Below, piece after piece: positions 23,731 to 33,673 of a DNA stretch of 36,380 nt (its first letter is position 1; each line of letters starts with the position of its first letter). This DNA is from an uncultured Lachnospiraceae bacterium (GTDB lineage: Bacteria; Bacillota; Clostridia; Lachnospirales; Lachnospiraceae): NCBI GenBank assembly GCA_947169385.1, contig CAMVPR010000027.1, positions 1 through 36,380 of the forward strand, written 5' to 3'. The notes under the pieces were generated by a model that did no database searches, was not told the origin of the DNA, and worked only from the letters and a program-made list of their open reading frames with translations. A program made the position numbers and the translations under genes.

Positions 23731-25428
23731 ATGAATAACAGGATATTTAAAAACTATATATTTTTTACATGCCTGTTTATATTTGTGATACTTACGGTTA
23801 TTACCGGCCTTAAGAGCAATCATACTTCCGTAGGGTTCTATGAGGACACTGTTACCAAGTATAATGACAATTGGTCAGAGATTACTAAGGGAGCAGACGG
23901 AAGCGAGATTAGCAAGGAGATTAAGCTTCCTAATACCCTTTATTATGACAAGGAAGGGAAGATTACTCTTGAAGCCAGACTTCCGGAGCATGTGCTTAGA
24001 GGTCTTGCTGTAGGTCTTTGGATTGACGGTCAGGCTGTCAATGCATATATAGACGATGAACAGGTATATACATATGGAGAAGAATACGAGCCTATATTCG
24101 GCAAGAATCATGGAAGCTACTACAGCATTATCAAGATTCCTGAAGCAGCGGGTGGTAAGAAGCTTAGAGTTGTTCTTACAACCAATGAAGATGAGAGCGA
24201 GTATTACATGGAAGATGCCTTTATAGGTAACGAGACTGCGCTGATGTTCAGTTTCTTTGGTTCTAGAGGCATCGGTGTTATCTTGTCTGTAATTCTGTGC
24301 TTCATAGGTCTTGTGATTGCATGTATGTATGTAGGTTTCCATAAGCTTATGGACGGAGGCAATTTCGAGCGAGTGCTCTTTATGGGATGCTTTGCATTAT
24401 TGCTTGCCTCATGGATGTTTATCGAGTCAAGGCTCTATCAGGTCTTTACGGGCAATGGTTATTTAGCGATAATGCTTTATTATATGGGTTATCTGCTTCT
24501 GCCGATTCCACTCTTATATGTTATCGCATACACTAAGGGCAATCACTTTAGGCGTATACTTATGTTGATTGCTTATGCATTTTCAATCAACTCAGTAGTT
24601 GCGGTTGTAATGCAGTACGCCAATATCAGAGATTTCTCTGAGACAGTTATATCAGCTCATGTATTATACATAGTTATGATTGTGGTGTTGCTTGCCAATG
24701 CCATTATGGAGAGACGCTATTACGAGAATGTTGATTTCAATTATGTTGCTTTTGGTATTTACGCGTTAGCATTCTTTGGCGGTATTGAGTTGTGGGCATC
24801 CAGAGTTCAACCTTCTCACGTTTCTGGAGATTATCTGAGATATGGTGAGGTAGTCATGGTGTTTATGCTTGTCTACGAGGCTGCCAACCATATTGTCAAG
24901 GCGGTTGAGGCAAGTAGGAATGCAGCATACTACGAGAGGCTTGCTACTATTGACGTGATGTCTAACTGCTACAGTCGTACGGCGTACAATCACGACTTAG
25001 AGCAGCATCTTAAGATGCCACAGAAGAATTTTGCGGTTATACTTTTTGATCTTAATTTCCTTAAACGTATCAATGATACATTGGGACATCAATGCGGTGA
25101 CAAGGCTATCAAGACTTGTAGTGCATGTATCAGGAAGATTTTTGATCGTGTCGGTAAGACTTATCGTATTGGTGGAGATGAGTTCGTTGTATTCATCGAG
25201 AAATGCGATGAATATAAGCTTATGCAGAGATTAGCTCTGTTTCAACGCTTGGTTACAGAGCAGAATAAGCATTTAGAGTTTACATTTATGGTTGCCAGTG
25301 GTTATGCTATCTTTGATCCTACTAAGGATTCAACGATTGAAGATACGATTAAGAGGGCGGACAACCAGATGTATATTAGAAAGCGCAGCATGAAGGAATC
25401 TATCGGAATGAATCCTGATGAGAGATAG
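23731..25428 (+). CDS. Membrane-bound diguanylate cyclase with a 7TM sensor region
   Basis: A 565-residue protein. One N-terminal membrane anchor (about 9-28) is followed by an outside domain (about 30-165) with a beta-rich look, then about seven helices (about 175-395) as in 7TMR-DISM receptors, then a GGDEF domain (about 400-560). The active-site motif is intact (RIGGDEFVVF), with DLNFLKRINDTLGH upstream. The RxxD product-inhibition site expected before GGDEF is absent. It should make cyclic di-GMP in answer to an outside signal not deducible here. ATG 23731 has GGGGAA upstream; an earlier in-frame ATG at 23659 lacks a ribosome site. TATAAT at 23710-23715 lies too close to this start to be a sure -10. 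Confidence 0.9.
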   Translation: MNNRIFKNYIFFTCLFIFVILTVITGLKSNHTSVGFYEDTVTKYNDNWSEITKGADGSEISKEIKLPNTLYYDKEGKITLEARLPEHVLRGLAVGLWIDGQAVNAYIDDEQVYTYGEEYEPIFGKNHGSYYSIIKIPEAAGGKKLRVVLTTNEDESEYYMEDAFIGNETALMFSFFGSRGIGVILSVILCFIGLVIACMYVGFHKLMDGGNFERVLFMGCFALLLASWMFIESRLYQVFTGNGYLAIMLYYMGYLLLPIPLLYVIAYTKGNHFRRILMLIAYAFSINSVVAVVMQYANIRDFSETVISAHVLYIVMIVVLLANAIMERRYYENVDFNYVAFGIYALAFFGGIELWASRVQPSHVSGDYLRYGEVVMVFMLVYEAANHIVKAVEASRNAAYYERLATIDVMSNCYSRTAYNHDLEQHLKMPQKNFAVILFDLNFLKRINDTLGHQCGDKAIKTCSACIRKIFDRVGKTYRIGGDEFVVFIEKCDEYKLMQRLALFQRLVTEQNKHLEFTFMVASGYAIFDPTKDSTIEDTIKRADNQMYIRKRSMKESIGMNPDER

Positions 25429-25438
25429 GAGGTTTAAT

Positions 25439-25702
25439 ATGGTTTCGGGTGATGTTACTATTGTTAATGAGCTTGGACTTGACATGGTTCCGGCAGGTAT
25501 ACTTGCCAAGGAGATGGCAACGTTTGAGTGTGATGTCGATATTGTATCGGATGGTAAGAAGGTCAATGCCAAGAGTGTTATGAATATCATTGCCGGCTGT
25601 ATTAAAAAGGGTGATGTTGTTACTATAGAAGCTGACGGAGTAGGCGAACAAGATGCTCTAGACAGAGCGATTCAGCTTATCAAGAGTGGTTTTGATATGT
25701 GA
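25439..25702 (+). CDS. HPr-family protein lacking the phosphorylatable His15 (Crh-like)
   Basis: An 87-residue HPr-fold protein. At the position where HPr has GLHARPA this protein reads GLDMVPA: His15 is Asp, and Arg17 is Val, so phosphotransfer from Enzyme I is not possible. The regulatory serine is kept exactly at residue 46 (NAKSVMNI). This combination resembles Crh of Bacillus, which has Gln15 and serves in catabolite control with CcpA after HPr kinase phosphorylates Ser46. The Asp might mimic phospho-His. It starts 10 bases after the diguanylate cyclase gene behind AGGAGG and ends with its own terminator. Confidence 0.88.
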   Translation: MVSGDVTIVNELGLDMVPAGILAKEMATFECDVDIVSDGKKVNAKSVMNIIAGCIKKGDVVTIEADGVGEQDALDRAIQLIKSGFDM

Positions 25703-25708
25703 TATGGG

Positions 25709-25740
25709 GGCGCTTAAAGTATTAAGCGCCTTTTATTATT
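25709..25740 (+). terminator. Rho-independent terminator after the HPr-like gene
   Basis: Perfect 9-base-pair stem GGCGCTTAA/TTAAGCGCC with loop AGTA, then TTTTATTATT. Confidence 0.85.
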
Positions 25741-25762
25741 TTATCGTCTTAGGAGATTGGTT

Positions 25763-26932
25763 ATGGAGCTTAGAGAAGCTATAGAGAGTGTATTTGACAA
25801 TGACATTTATAGAGCTGTTATCAGCAATCCCACTTCTAAGGATTCTGAGTATAAGAAGATAGTTATAGAGGACAAGGACTCTGTTTATCAGGTTGCGAAA
25901 TACACTGATAAACAGGTTTTTCATGATAACGTTAATAAGAATCAGATAGCAGACAGATGTTTAGAAATTGTTGAAGGCAACTATAAGCGGGTTAATGCAT
26001 TTTCTAAGGATAGCGAGTATATTATACTGATCTCTAAGAAGGGCAAGGTTAGCTATAAAGTCAACAAGACATCGCTGATTGCGCCGATTAAGGCGACTAA
26101 AGAGCACAATCGCAAGAAGAATTACATTTTCTCCGAAGGAATGAATATCCCGCCTCTTGTAGATATGGGGATTTTTACCAAGGAAGGCAAGGTCGTAAGT
26201 TCAATGTACGACAAGTTCAAGCAGATTAACAGGTTTATTGAGATAATAGACGACGAGATTATAAAGCTTAACACTAAGCATCTTAACATCATTGATTTTG
26301 GATGTGGCAAGTCGTACCTTACATTTCTTGTCTATTATTATCTAAGGGAGATTAAGGATATTGACGTCAATATGATAGGGCTTGATTTAAAAGCTGATGT
26401 CATTGACAAATGTAATCGCTCGGCTAAGGCGTACAAGTACGACGGATTAAGATTCGAACTTGGTGATATCAATGGATATGAAGCTCCTTTTGATGTTGAT
26501 ATGGTGCTCACGCTTCATGCGTGCGACACGGCGACGGACTATGCGTTATATAATGCTATCAAGTGGGGTGCTAAGCTTATATTTTCGGTTCCTTGTTGTC
26601 AGCACGAGCTTAATTCACAACTGGATACGGATTCATTTGCAATTCTATCTAGATACGGACTTATCAAGGAGAGATTTGCCGCGCTTGCTACAGATGCTAT
26701 AAGAGGTAATCTGTTGGAATATATGGGGTATAAGACCAATCTTATGGAGTTTATAGATATGTCTCATACGCCTAAGAATATACTTATAAGAGCTATTAAG
26801 AGGGGGACGACTAAGAAGTCACATAAGGAGACAGCTATTAGTGAAGTAGAAGCTTTAGTTCGTGAGTTTAATTTCTCGCCTACTTTATATAGATTATTAA
26901 TTGAAAATGATAGGAGTGAAGACAATGCGTGA
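25763..26932 (+). CDS. Class I SAM-dependent methyltransferase (Methyltransf_32/METTL25-like)
   Basis: A 389-residue protein. The SAM-binding motif I is IIDFGCGKSYLTFLVYYYL near residues 174-192, followed by the acidic GLDLKADV. A later LTLHACDTATDYAL and SVPCCQHELN are typical of the Methyltransf_32 group related to RRNAD1/METTL25. The N-terminal 140 residues are mixed alpha/beta with RKKNYIF preceding the catalytic part; they may bind nucleic acid. The substrate is unknown; an RNA target is plausible. ATG 25763 has AGGAGA six bases upstream. Its 3' end overlaps the next gene by eight bases. Confidence 0.82.
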   Translation: MELREAIESVFDNDIYRAVISNPTSKDSEYKKIVIEDKDSVYQVAKYTDKQVFHDNVNKNQIADRCLEIVEGNYKRVNAFSKDSEYIILISKKGKVSYKVNKTSLIAPIKATKEHNRKKNYIFSEGMNIPPLVDMGIFTKEGKVVSSMYDKFKQINRFIEIIDDEIIKLNTKHLNIIDFGCGKSYLTFLVYYYLREIKDIDVNMIGLDLKADVIDKCNRSAKAYKYDGLRFELGDINGYEAPFDVDMVLTLHACDTATDYALYNAIKWGAKLIFSVPCCQHELNSQLDTDSFAILSRYGLIKERFAALATDAIRGNLLEYMGYKTNLMEFIDMSHTPKNILIRAIKRGTTKKSHKETAISEVEALVREFNFSPTLYRLLIENDRSEDNA

Positions 26933-27095
26933 TATGGAAGGTAAGCATTACGGACAGATATTGGTTAATTATACGGTCAAGGATGGAACTGAGAAGAAGT
27001 ACACTGATGATTTGGCTGAGACTATCAGGAAGTATATAGAAGACACTGTGGATGATGAGATTATCAAGGATATTGATGTGAGAGTTAATTTGTAA
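26925..27095 (+). CDS. 56-residue protein of unknown function
   Basis: A small charged protein starting MRDMEGKHYGQILVNYTVKD and rich in Asp, Glu and Lys, with a beta-beta-helix-beta look and no cysteine or membrane segment. Its ATG overlaps the methyltransferase stop by eight bases and has AGGAG eight bases upstream, so translational coupling is likely. It is followed 16 bases later by the methionine genes. I do not recognise the family. Confidence 0.65.
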   Translation: MRDMEGKHYGQILVNYTVKDGTEKKYTDDLAETIRKYIEDTVDDEIIKDIDVRVNL

Positions 27096-27111
27096 TACGA
27101 GGGATAGGTTA

Positions 27112-28908
27112 ATGACTTTTTTGGATGATCTTAATTTAAGAGTTATGTTGCTTGACGGCGCTATGGGAACTTATTTTAACAGATTATATCCCGGTAGAGT
27201 CGAGGCGGAAGAAGCTAATTTTACTAATGATGAGGGAATCGTTAACATTCATAAGGAGTATATAGAAGCGGGCTGTGACATAATAAGAACCAACACTTAC
27301 GCAGTTAATCACACGCTTTTTCACAACGAGGAAGAGATTAGGGACACTCTTATTAAGGCGGTTTCTAATGCTAAGAGAGCGGTTAGTGAGTCAGGGCTTA
27401 ATATATATATATTAGGCTCGATAGGCACAATAAGACAAGAGATAACTATGGATGAAGAGAGTCTGCTTAGTGAGTATGACATGATAGTGGATACCTTGTA
27501 CGAGCAAGGGGTTGATGGAATATTCTTAGAGACATTCGCAGACCTTAGAATCGCGACTGAGATTGCTAAGAGAGCAAGAGACAGACATGAAGGGATACTT
27601 ATATTTGCGAGCTTCTCTGTCAATCCCGTCGGATATACTAAGTTTGGATATAGTTTAAGACAGATTGTTGAGGATTCTGATGCATTTGCCGGAGTGGGAC
27701 TTAACTGTAGTGTGGGCGCTGCGCATATGAGCAAGCTTCTTAAGAAGTTTAAGTTCCCTAAGAATGTCTATTTCAGTGCGCATCCAAATGCCGGGTATCA
27801 GCTCGAATTAAGAGGAAGAACGAGGTATTCCGAAGATCCTTTATATTTCGCTAAACAGATGGAGGAGCTTGTTAAGGCAGGTTGCAATATAATAGGTGGA
27901 TGCTGTGGTACAACTCCGGAGTACACTAAGGCTCTTAATTCTATGCTTAATAAAATGATGGATGAGCTAAGCCTTCCTGTCAACAAGAAGGTTGTTAAGA
28001 GTGAAGTGAGTAGAGATGATATTAAGGTTTATCCTAATCCGTTTATAGATAAGCTTAATTCAGGGGAGAAGGTATATGTTGTTGAACTTGACTCTCCGCT
28101 TGATAATAACGCTGACAAGTTTAAGAATGGCGCTATGCTTTTGAAGGATCAGAATGTTGACTTGGTAACGGTTTCTGATTCTCCGATGGGCAGGGCGAGA
28201 GCCGATTCACCGATGCTTGCTATGATTATGCATAATATGACAGGTATGGAGGTTATGCCTCATATTGCGTGCAGAGACAGGAATCTTATAGCGTTAAGAA
28301 GTGTATTGCTGGGACTTAACATAGCAGGAATTAATAATATGCTTGTAATAACAGGAGATCCTGTTTCAAGAGATGACAGAGGAACTATCACTGGGGTCTT
28401 TGATGTCAATTCCATAAGACTTATGGAATACATCAAGAATATGAATCAAGAGGTATTTAAGGACAATCCTATGCATTTAGGTGGTGCTCTTAATTATCAG
28501 GGTGTCAATGTTGACGCCATTGTCGGAAGGATGATGAAGAAGATTGAGCAGGGATGTGAGTATTTCCTTACTCAGCCGATATTCTCCGATGAAGATATCG
28601 AGAGAATCAAGCTTCTTAAATCAAGGGTTGACTGTAAGATAATATGTGGTATCATGCCACTTGTGAGTTATAGAAATGCATTATATATGCGTAATGAGAT
28701 GCCTGGAGTTAATGTTCCGGATTATGTTGTGGACAGCTTTAAGGCAGATATGACGAGGGAAGAGGCGGAAGTTGTTTCTAAGCGTATATGCGTAGAGATA
28801 GCTGATAAACTCTATGATGTTGCAGACGGATACTATTTTATGACTCCTTTCTGGAGAGTGAAATTAGTTGGAAGCATAATAGAGGAGATAAGGAGCAGAC
28901 ATTCATGA
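27112..28908 (+). CDS. Homocysteine S-methyltransferase / methylenetetrahydrofolate reductase fusion (YitJ-type)
   Basis: A 598-residue bifunctional protein. Residues 1 to about 290 are a zinc homocysteine methyltransferase domain: LLDGAMGTYF at the start and zinc ligands in GLNCSVG and [11 protein letters not shown]. Residues from about 310 are a MetF-type TIM barrel that reduces 5,10-methylene-THF to 5-methyl-THF with FAD (VVELDSPLDNNADKF, NMLVITGDPVSRDDRG, EYFLTQPIFSDEDIE). B. subtilis YitJ has this layout. The MetF half supplies methyl-THF for MetH encoded next, whose ATG overlaps this stop (ATGA). No SAM-box lies in the short gap upstream. Confidence 0.92.
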   Translation: MTFLDDLNLRVMLLDGAMGTYFNRLYPGRVEAEEANFTNDEGIVNIHKEYIEAGCDIIRTNTYAVNHTLFHNEEEIRDTLIKAVSNAKRAVSESGLNIYILGSIGTIRQEITMDEESLLSEYDMIVDTLYEQGVDGIFLETFADLRIATEIAKRARDRHEGILIFASFSVNPVGYTKFGYSLRQIVEDSDAFAGVGLNCSVGAAHMSKLLKKFKFPKNVYFSAHPNAGYQLELRGRTRYSEDPLYFAKQMEELVKAGCNIIGGCCGTTPEYTKALNSMLNKMMDELSLPVNKKVVKSEVSRDDIKVYPNPFIDKLNSGEKVYVVELDSPLDNNADKFKNGAMLLKDQNVDLVTVSDSPMGRARADSPMLAMIMHNMTGMEVMPHIACRDRNLIALRSVLLGLNIAGINNMLVITGDPVSRDDRGTITGVFDVNSIRLMEYIKNMNQEVFKDNPMHLGGALNYQGVNVDAIVGRMMKKIEQGCEYFLTQPIFSDEDIERIKLLKSRVDCKIICGIMPLVSYRNALYMRNEMPGVNVPDYVVDSFKADMTREEAEVVSKRICVEIADKLYDVADGYYFMTPFWRVKLVGSIIEEIRSRHS

Positions 28909-31355
28909 ATAGAGAAGAATTCATTGAATATATAGGAGATACCCCGATATATCTTGACGGTGCAACCGGTACCAACTTGCAAAATGCAGGTATGCCGACG
29001 GGAGTGTGCCCTGAGAATTGGATACTGGAACACAGAGATGTTTTGGTTGATCTTCAGAAGGCGTATGTTGAGGCAGGTACTAATATCTTGCTTGCACCTA
29101 CATTTTCAGGTAACAGAATAAAGTTAGAAGAGTATGGCCTCGGAGACAGGATAGAAGAGATTAACAGAGAACTTGTGAAACTTTCTAAGGATGCGAGTCA
29201 AGGCAAGGCACTTGTAGCCGGTGATATCACGATGACCGGTAAGCAGCTCTATCCGATGGGAGATCTTAAATTCGAAGAATTGGTTGACATATATAAGGAG
29301 CAGGTTTCTTACATGCTCAAGGAAGATGTTGATCTTTTTATAATCGAGACAATGATGAGCCTTGCAGAGACCAGGGCAGCGGTTATTGCTATTAGAGAGC
29401 TTTCTGATAAAGCGATAATTGCAAGTATGACATATAACGAGGACGGAAGAACCTTATATGGAACAGATCCTAAGACTGCGGCGATTGTATTGCAATCACT
29501 TGGCGTAGATTCGATAGGTGTCAACTGTTCGACGGGCCCTAAGGATATGGTTTCTATCATTGAGGCTATGAGAGAGGTAGCACATATTCCGCTTATGGCT
29601 AAGCCTAATGCCGGAATGCCTGAGCTCATTGACGGAGTAACCAAGTACCTTATGACTCCCGATGAGTTCGCATCAGATGTCAAATGCTTAATCGACAAGG
29701 GTGTCCATATTGCCGGAGGATGCTGCGGTACTACGCCAGAACATATTAGGGCGTTACATGATCTCACCAAAGATATCAAGGTGTTGAAGCCTATTGAGCA
29801 CCACAGAGCATTCCTGACTTCTGAGAGACAATCAATAGAGATTAAGCTTGATGATTCATTTAAGATAATCGGAGAGAGGATTAATCCAACCGGCAAGAAG
29901 AAGCTTCAAGCTGAACTTAGAGAGGGGAAGCTCAATCTTGTTATGGATATGGCTGAGCAACAAGAGGAGAGCGGTGCTGCGATTCTTGATGTCAATATGG
30001 GTATGAATGGTATTGATGAGAAGGAGATGCTCTTAGAGGTTGTTGCACAGGTTTCATCGAGCTCTAATCTTCCTTTATGTATAGATTCAAGTCACGTGGA
30101 TGTCATAGAGGCTGCGTTAAGACAGTATCCGGGACGCGCTTTGATTAATTCGATTTCTTTAGAGTCGGAGAAGTTCGATAAGCTTCTCCCGATTGCTAAG
30201 AAGTACGGTGCGATGTTTATTCTGCTTCCACTGTCTGATGAGGGGCTTCCTAAGAATATCGAGGAGAAGAAATCTATTATTCACAAGATAATGGATAGAG
30301 CTTTAGAGCTTGGAATTAATAAAGAGGATATCGTTGTTGACGGACTTGTTGCAACTGTGGGTGCGGAACCTAAAGCTGCTATAGATACAATCAATACAAT
30401 CAAGTATTGTCACGATGAGTTGGGACTTTTTACATCGTGCGGTCTTTCTAACATTTCCTTCGGATTACCTAAGAGAATCAATGTAAATGTCGGCTTTCTT
30501 ACAATGTGTATTGAGTCCGGGCTTACAATGGCGATTGCTAATCCGAATCAGGAGGAGTTGGTTAACGCTATACTTACATCTGATCTCTTGCTTAACAGAG
30601 AGGGTGCGGATATAAGATATATCACGAGGATGAATGAGATAATCGAAAGGGAAGAGGCGTTAGGCGAGATGGTTCCTAAGAATCCGGGAGCCAATGTGCC
30701 TAAGAAATCAGAAGACAAGAGTCAGGATAAACCGCCGATTTATCTTGCGGTGCTTAAGGGGCAGAAGGATAGGATCCTTGATCTTACTAAGCAGGCGCTT
30801 GATGATGGAGTGGCATCTCCCGATGATATCATAAATGATATGCTTATTCCTGCTATCAATGATGTTGGAGATCTGTTCAATAAGAAGAAATACTTCCTTC
30901 CGCAGTTGATTGCAAGCGCAGAGACGATGGAGAAGTCGATAGGATACTTAGAGCCGATGCTTGTTAAGAAAGATACCGGAGAGGTGCTTCCTACGATTAT
31001 CATTGCGACTGTTGAGGGAGACATTCACGATATCGGCAAGAATCTTGTGGCTTTGATGCTTAGAAATTACGGATACAATGTAATTGATCTCGGCAAAGAT
31101 GTGCCACTTGATGATATATTAAAGGCAGCTAAAGACAACAATGCTGAGATCATAGCGCTTTCAGCTCTTATGACTACAACGATGATGAGGATGAAAGACG
31201 TGGTTGATGCTGTTAAGGAGCAGAACCTTCCATACAAGGTAATTATAGGAGGGGCTGTTGTAACGGATAGCTTTGCTGAAGAGATAGGTGCAGACGGCTA
31301 TTCCAATGATGCAGCAGACTGCGTTAAGCTTGTTGAGAGTATTAGAAAAAAATAA
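28905..31355 (+). CDS. metH: Cobalamin-dependent methionine synthase, lacking the reactivation domain
   Basis: Transfers a methyl group from methyl-THF to homocysteine through cobalamin. In order: homocysteine-binding domain (1 to about 290; [29 protein letters not shown]), pterin-binding domain (about 310-590; [18 protein letters not shown]), and B12 cap and binding domains (about 605-816), with the cobalt-ligand motif [11 protein letters not shown]. It stops at 816 residues, so the C-terminal SAM-dependent reactivation domain of E. coli MetH (1,227 residues) is absent. In many anaerobes that function is a separate protein; none is in this window. Translational coupling to the MetF fusion is indicated by the ATGA overlap. 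Confidence 0.95.
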   Translation: MNREEFIEYIGDTPIYLDGATGTNLQNAGMPTGVCPENWILEHRDVLVDLQKAYVEAGTNILLAPTFSGNRIKLEEYGLGDRIEEINRELVKLSKDASQGKALVAGDITMTGKQLYPMGDLKFEELVDIYKEQVSYMLKEDVDLFIIETMMSLAETRAAVIAIRELSDKAIIASMTYNEDGRTLYGTDPKTAAIVLQSLGVDSIGVNCSTGPKDMVSIIEAMREVAHIPLMAKPNAGMPELIDGVTKYLMTPDEFASDVKCLIDKGVHIAGGCCGTTPEHIRALHDLTKDIKVLKPIEHHRAFLTSERQSIEIKLDDSFKIIGERINPTGKKKLQAELREGKLNLVMDMAEQQEESGAAILDVNMGMNGIDEKEMLLEVVAQVSSSSNLPLCIDSSHVDVIEAALRQYPGRALINSISLESEKFDKLLPIAKKYGAMFILLPLSDEGLPKNIEEKKSIIHKIMDRALELGINKEDIVVDGLVATVGAEPKAAIDTINTIKYCHDELGLFTSCGLSNISFGLPKRINVNVGFLTMCIESGLTMAIANPNQEELVNAILTSDLLLNREGADIRYITRMNEIIEREEALGEMVPKNPGANVPKKSEDKSQDKPPIYLAVLKGQKDRILDLTKQALDDGVASPDDIINDMLIPAINDVGDLFNKKKYFLPQLIASAETMEKSIGYLEPMLVKKDTGEVLPTIIIATVEGDIHDIGKNLVALMLRNYGYNVIDLGKDVPLDDILKAAKDNNAEIIALSALMTTTMMRMKDVVDAVKEQNLPYKVIIGGAVVTDSFAEEIGADGYSNDAADCVKLVESIRKK

Positions 31356-31369
31356 TTAGGAGATATATT

Positions 31370-33184
31370 ATGTCAGAGATTAATCAGGATCATATCAGGA
31401 ATTTTTGTATTGTGGCTCATATTGACCACGGTAAGTCGACACTTGCAGATAGAATTATTCAGATGACGGGTGTTCTTACCGAGAGAGAGATGCAGGCTCA
31501 GGTTCTTGACAATATGGATATCGAGAGAGAGAGAGGTATTACAATAAAGTCCCAGACTGTTCGTATCATTTACAAGGACAAGAACGGTGAGGAGTATATG
31601 CTTAACCTTATTGATACTCCGGGTCATGTTGATTTTAACTACGAGGTGTCTAGAAGTCTTGCGGCTTGTGAGGGTGCGGTATTGGTTGTTGATGCTGCTC
31701 AGGGAATTGAAGCTCAGACTCTTGCTAATGTATACTTAGCGCTTGATCACGACTTGGAGGTGTTCCCTGTTATCAATAAGATTGATCTTCCTTCTGCAGA
31801 ACCTGAGAGGGTTAAGGCAGAGATAGAGGATGTTATTGGAATTGAGGCGATGGATGCGCCTATGATTTCTGCTAAGACAGGTATTAATGTTGAGCAGGTG
31901 TTAGATGCTATTGTTAACAATATTCCTGCGCCTGTTGGTGATGAGAACGGACCGTTACAGGGTCTTATATTTGACAGTATTTATGATTCTTATAAGGGTG
32001 TTATCATTTTCCTTAGAATCAAAGAGGGCACTGTCAAGAAGGGCACTACAATTAAGATGATGGCTACTAATGCAACGGCTGAGGTTGTTGAGGTTGGATA
32101 TTTTGGACCGGGACAGTTTATTCCTTGTGAGAAACTCACTGCCGGTATGGTTGGATATATTACGGCTTCCCTTAAAAATGTTCACGATACTCAGGTTGGG
32201 GATACAGTCACTGATGCGGACAATCCTTGTGCGGAGGCTTTGCCGGGATATAAGAAGGTCAATCCTATGGTTTACTGTGGTATGTATCCGGCTGATGGTG
32301 CGCACTATGAAGATCTTAAAGATGCTTTGGAGAAACTGCAGCTTAATGATGCTGCGCTTCAGTACGAACCGGAGACTTCTATTGCGCTTGGCTTTGGTTT
32401 CAGGTGCGGTTTCTTAGGATTATTACATCTTGAGGTTATTCAGGAGAGATTAGAGCGTGAGTACGATCTTGACCTTGTGACTACTGCTCCCGGCGTTATT
32501 TACAAGGTTTATAAGACTAACGGAGATGTTATTGAGCTTACCAATCCGTCTAATCTTCCTAATCCTGCGGAGATTGATTATATGGAAGAGCCTATTGTAA
32601 ATGCTGAGATTATGGTTACTAAAGAATTTGTTGGTGCTATTATGAAGCTGTGTCAGGAGAGACGTGGTGTTTATAAAGATATGGAATATATTGAGGAGAC
32701 AAGAGCTTTGCTTAGATATGATCTTCCTCTTAACGAGATTATTTATGATTTCTTTGATGCGCTTAAGTCGCGTTCGCGTGGATATGCTTCATTTGACTAT
32801 GAGATGAAGGGATATGAGAAGTCTGATCTTGTGAAGCTTGATATCCTTATCAATCACGAGGAAGTGGATGCGCTTTCATTTATCGTTCACAAGGATTCTG
32901 CTTATGAGCGTGGTAGAAAGATGTGTGAGAAGCTTAAGGCTGAGATTCCTAGACATCAGTTTGAGATTCCTATTCAGGCTGCGATTGGTGCTAAGATTAT
33001 TGCAAGAGAGACTGTTAAGGCTTATCGTAAGGATGTGCTTGCGAAGTGTTATGGTGGTGATATTACTCGTAAGAAGAAACTCTTAGAGAAGCAGAAGGAA
33101 GGTAAGAAGAGGATGAGGCAGATAGGAAATGTGGAGATTCCTCAGAAAGCCTTTATGAGTGTACTTAAGCTAGACGAAGAGTAG
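31370..33184 (+). CDS. lepA: Elongation factor 4 (LepA), ribosome back-translocase GTPase
   Basis: A 604-residue translational GTPase that acts on stalled or assembling ribosomes. G1 is AHIDHGKST, switch II lies in [10 protein letters not shown], and the base-recognition motif is NKID. The LepA-specific C-terminal domain is complete, from [10 protein letters not shown]-like [15 protein letters not shown] to [18 protein letters not shown]. Length and order are canonical. AGGAGA precedes the ATG, 15 bases after metH. The gene is followed by a long non-coding stretch with structured repeats. Confidence 0.97.
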   Translation: MSEINQDHIRNFCIVAHIDHGKSTLADRIIQMTGVLTEREMQAQVLDNMDIERERGITIKSQTVRIIYKDKNGEEYMLNLIDTPGHVDFNYEVSRSLAACEGAVLVVDAAQGIEAQTLANVYLALDHDLEVFPVINKIDLPSAEPERVKAEIEDVIGIEAMDAPMISAKTGINVEQVLDAIVNNIPAPVGDENGPLQGLIFDSIYDSYKGVIIFLRIKEGTVKKGTTIKMMATNATAEVVEVGYFGPGQFIPCEKLTAGMVGYITASLKNVHDTQVGDTVTDADNPCAEALPGYKKVNPMVYCGMYPADGAHYEDLKDALEKLQLNDAALQYEPETSIALGFGFRCGFLGLLHLEVIQERLEREYDLDLVTTAPGVIYKVYKTNGDVIELTNPSNLPNPAEIDYMEEPIVNAEIMVTKEFVGAIMKLCQERRGVYKDMEYIEETRALLRYDLPLNEIIYDFFDALKSRSRGYASFDYEMKGYEKSDLVKLDILINHEEVDALSFIVHKDSAYERGRKMCEKLKAEIPRHQFEIPIQAAIGAKIIARETVKAYRKDVLAKCYGGDITRKKKLLEKQKEGKKRMRQIGNVEIPQKAFMSVLKLDEE

Positions 33185-33194
33185 TCAAATTGTC

Positions 33195-33338
33195 GCAGGG
33201 TGGGTATAATGTTCTATGCTGACGCGCTTTCGCTCCGAAGAAGACGTAGCGGTACTAAATTCGTGCGGCTAAAGCTCGCACTCATTAAGTGCCGACGTCT
33301 TCAACGGGTCAGCGTAAGAACAATTATACCCACCCTGC
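33195..33338. repeat. Long structured palindromic element, copy 1
   Basis: A 144-base imperfect hairpin starting 11 bases after the lepA stop. The outer arms are nearly perfect for 21 bases (33195-33215 with 33317-33338, one bulged base), beginning GCAGGGTGGGTATAAT. Inner stems are TGCTGAC/GTCAGCG, GAAGACG/CGTCTTC, CGGTAC/GTGCCG and GTGCG/CGCAC. Bulge bases CGCTTTCGCTCCG lie on the left side only. It lacks a U tract, so a plain terminator role is unlikely. It is homologous to copy 2 at 33503-33622. Confidence 0.8.
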
Positions 33339-33414
33339 TCGTAATGCTAATGTTAACAAAATAGCGGTGTTATTCTAAGCAAGTTGTTATCCATGGAGTG
33401 CCCTAAGAGAAATG

Positions 33415-33514
33415 TGTCATTCTGAGCGAAGCGAAGAATCTTTATCGCGAGTCGTAGCGGCGAACAGTGTTCGCCATTATTAAATGTGACGCTCCCGCCA
33501 ACACAAAGCTACAT
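33415..33514. repeat. 100-base dispersed repeat, copy A
   Basis: Begins TGTCATTCTGAGCGAAGCGA and contains the perfect hairpin GGCGAAC/GTTCGCC around AGT. It matches copy B (33674-33773) at 96 of 100 positions by my count, and pieces occur at 3979-4064. Its last bases run into structured element copy 2. Confidence 0.88.
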
Positions 33515-33622
33515 CGGACACGCTCTCGCTTCGGTAAAAACGTAACAGTACTAAATTCGCACTACGCAAGCTTGTGCTCATTAAGTACTGACGTTTTTAT
33601 AGAGTCCGATTTAAGCTTATGT
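33503..33622. repeat. Long structured palindromic element, copy 2
   Basis: A diverged relative of copy 1. Stems in order are ACAAAGCT/AGCTTATGT, TCGGAC/GTCCGA, AAAAACG/CGTTTTT, CAGTAC/GTACTG and GCAC/GTGC. The sequences TACTAAATTCG and CTCATTAAG are identical to copy 1. Where the stems differ between copies both arms have usually changed so that pairing is kept. The left-side bulge is again CGCTCTCGCTTCG. Confidence 0.8.
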
Positions 33623-33673
33623 ATTGACGTGCTCTGTGATTATCGTGTTTATTGGAAATCACCATATGAACTA

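Noticed and set aside
31373-32305. Long minus-strand frames inside lepA
   Set aside because: They are mirror frames of a highly conserved gene without ribosome sites or recognisable products.
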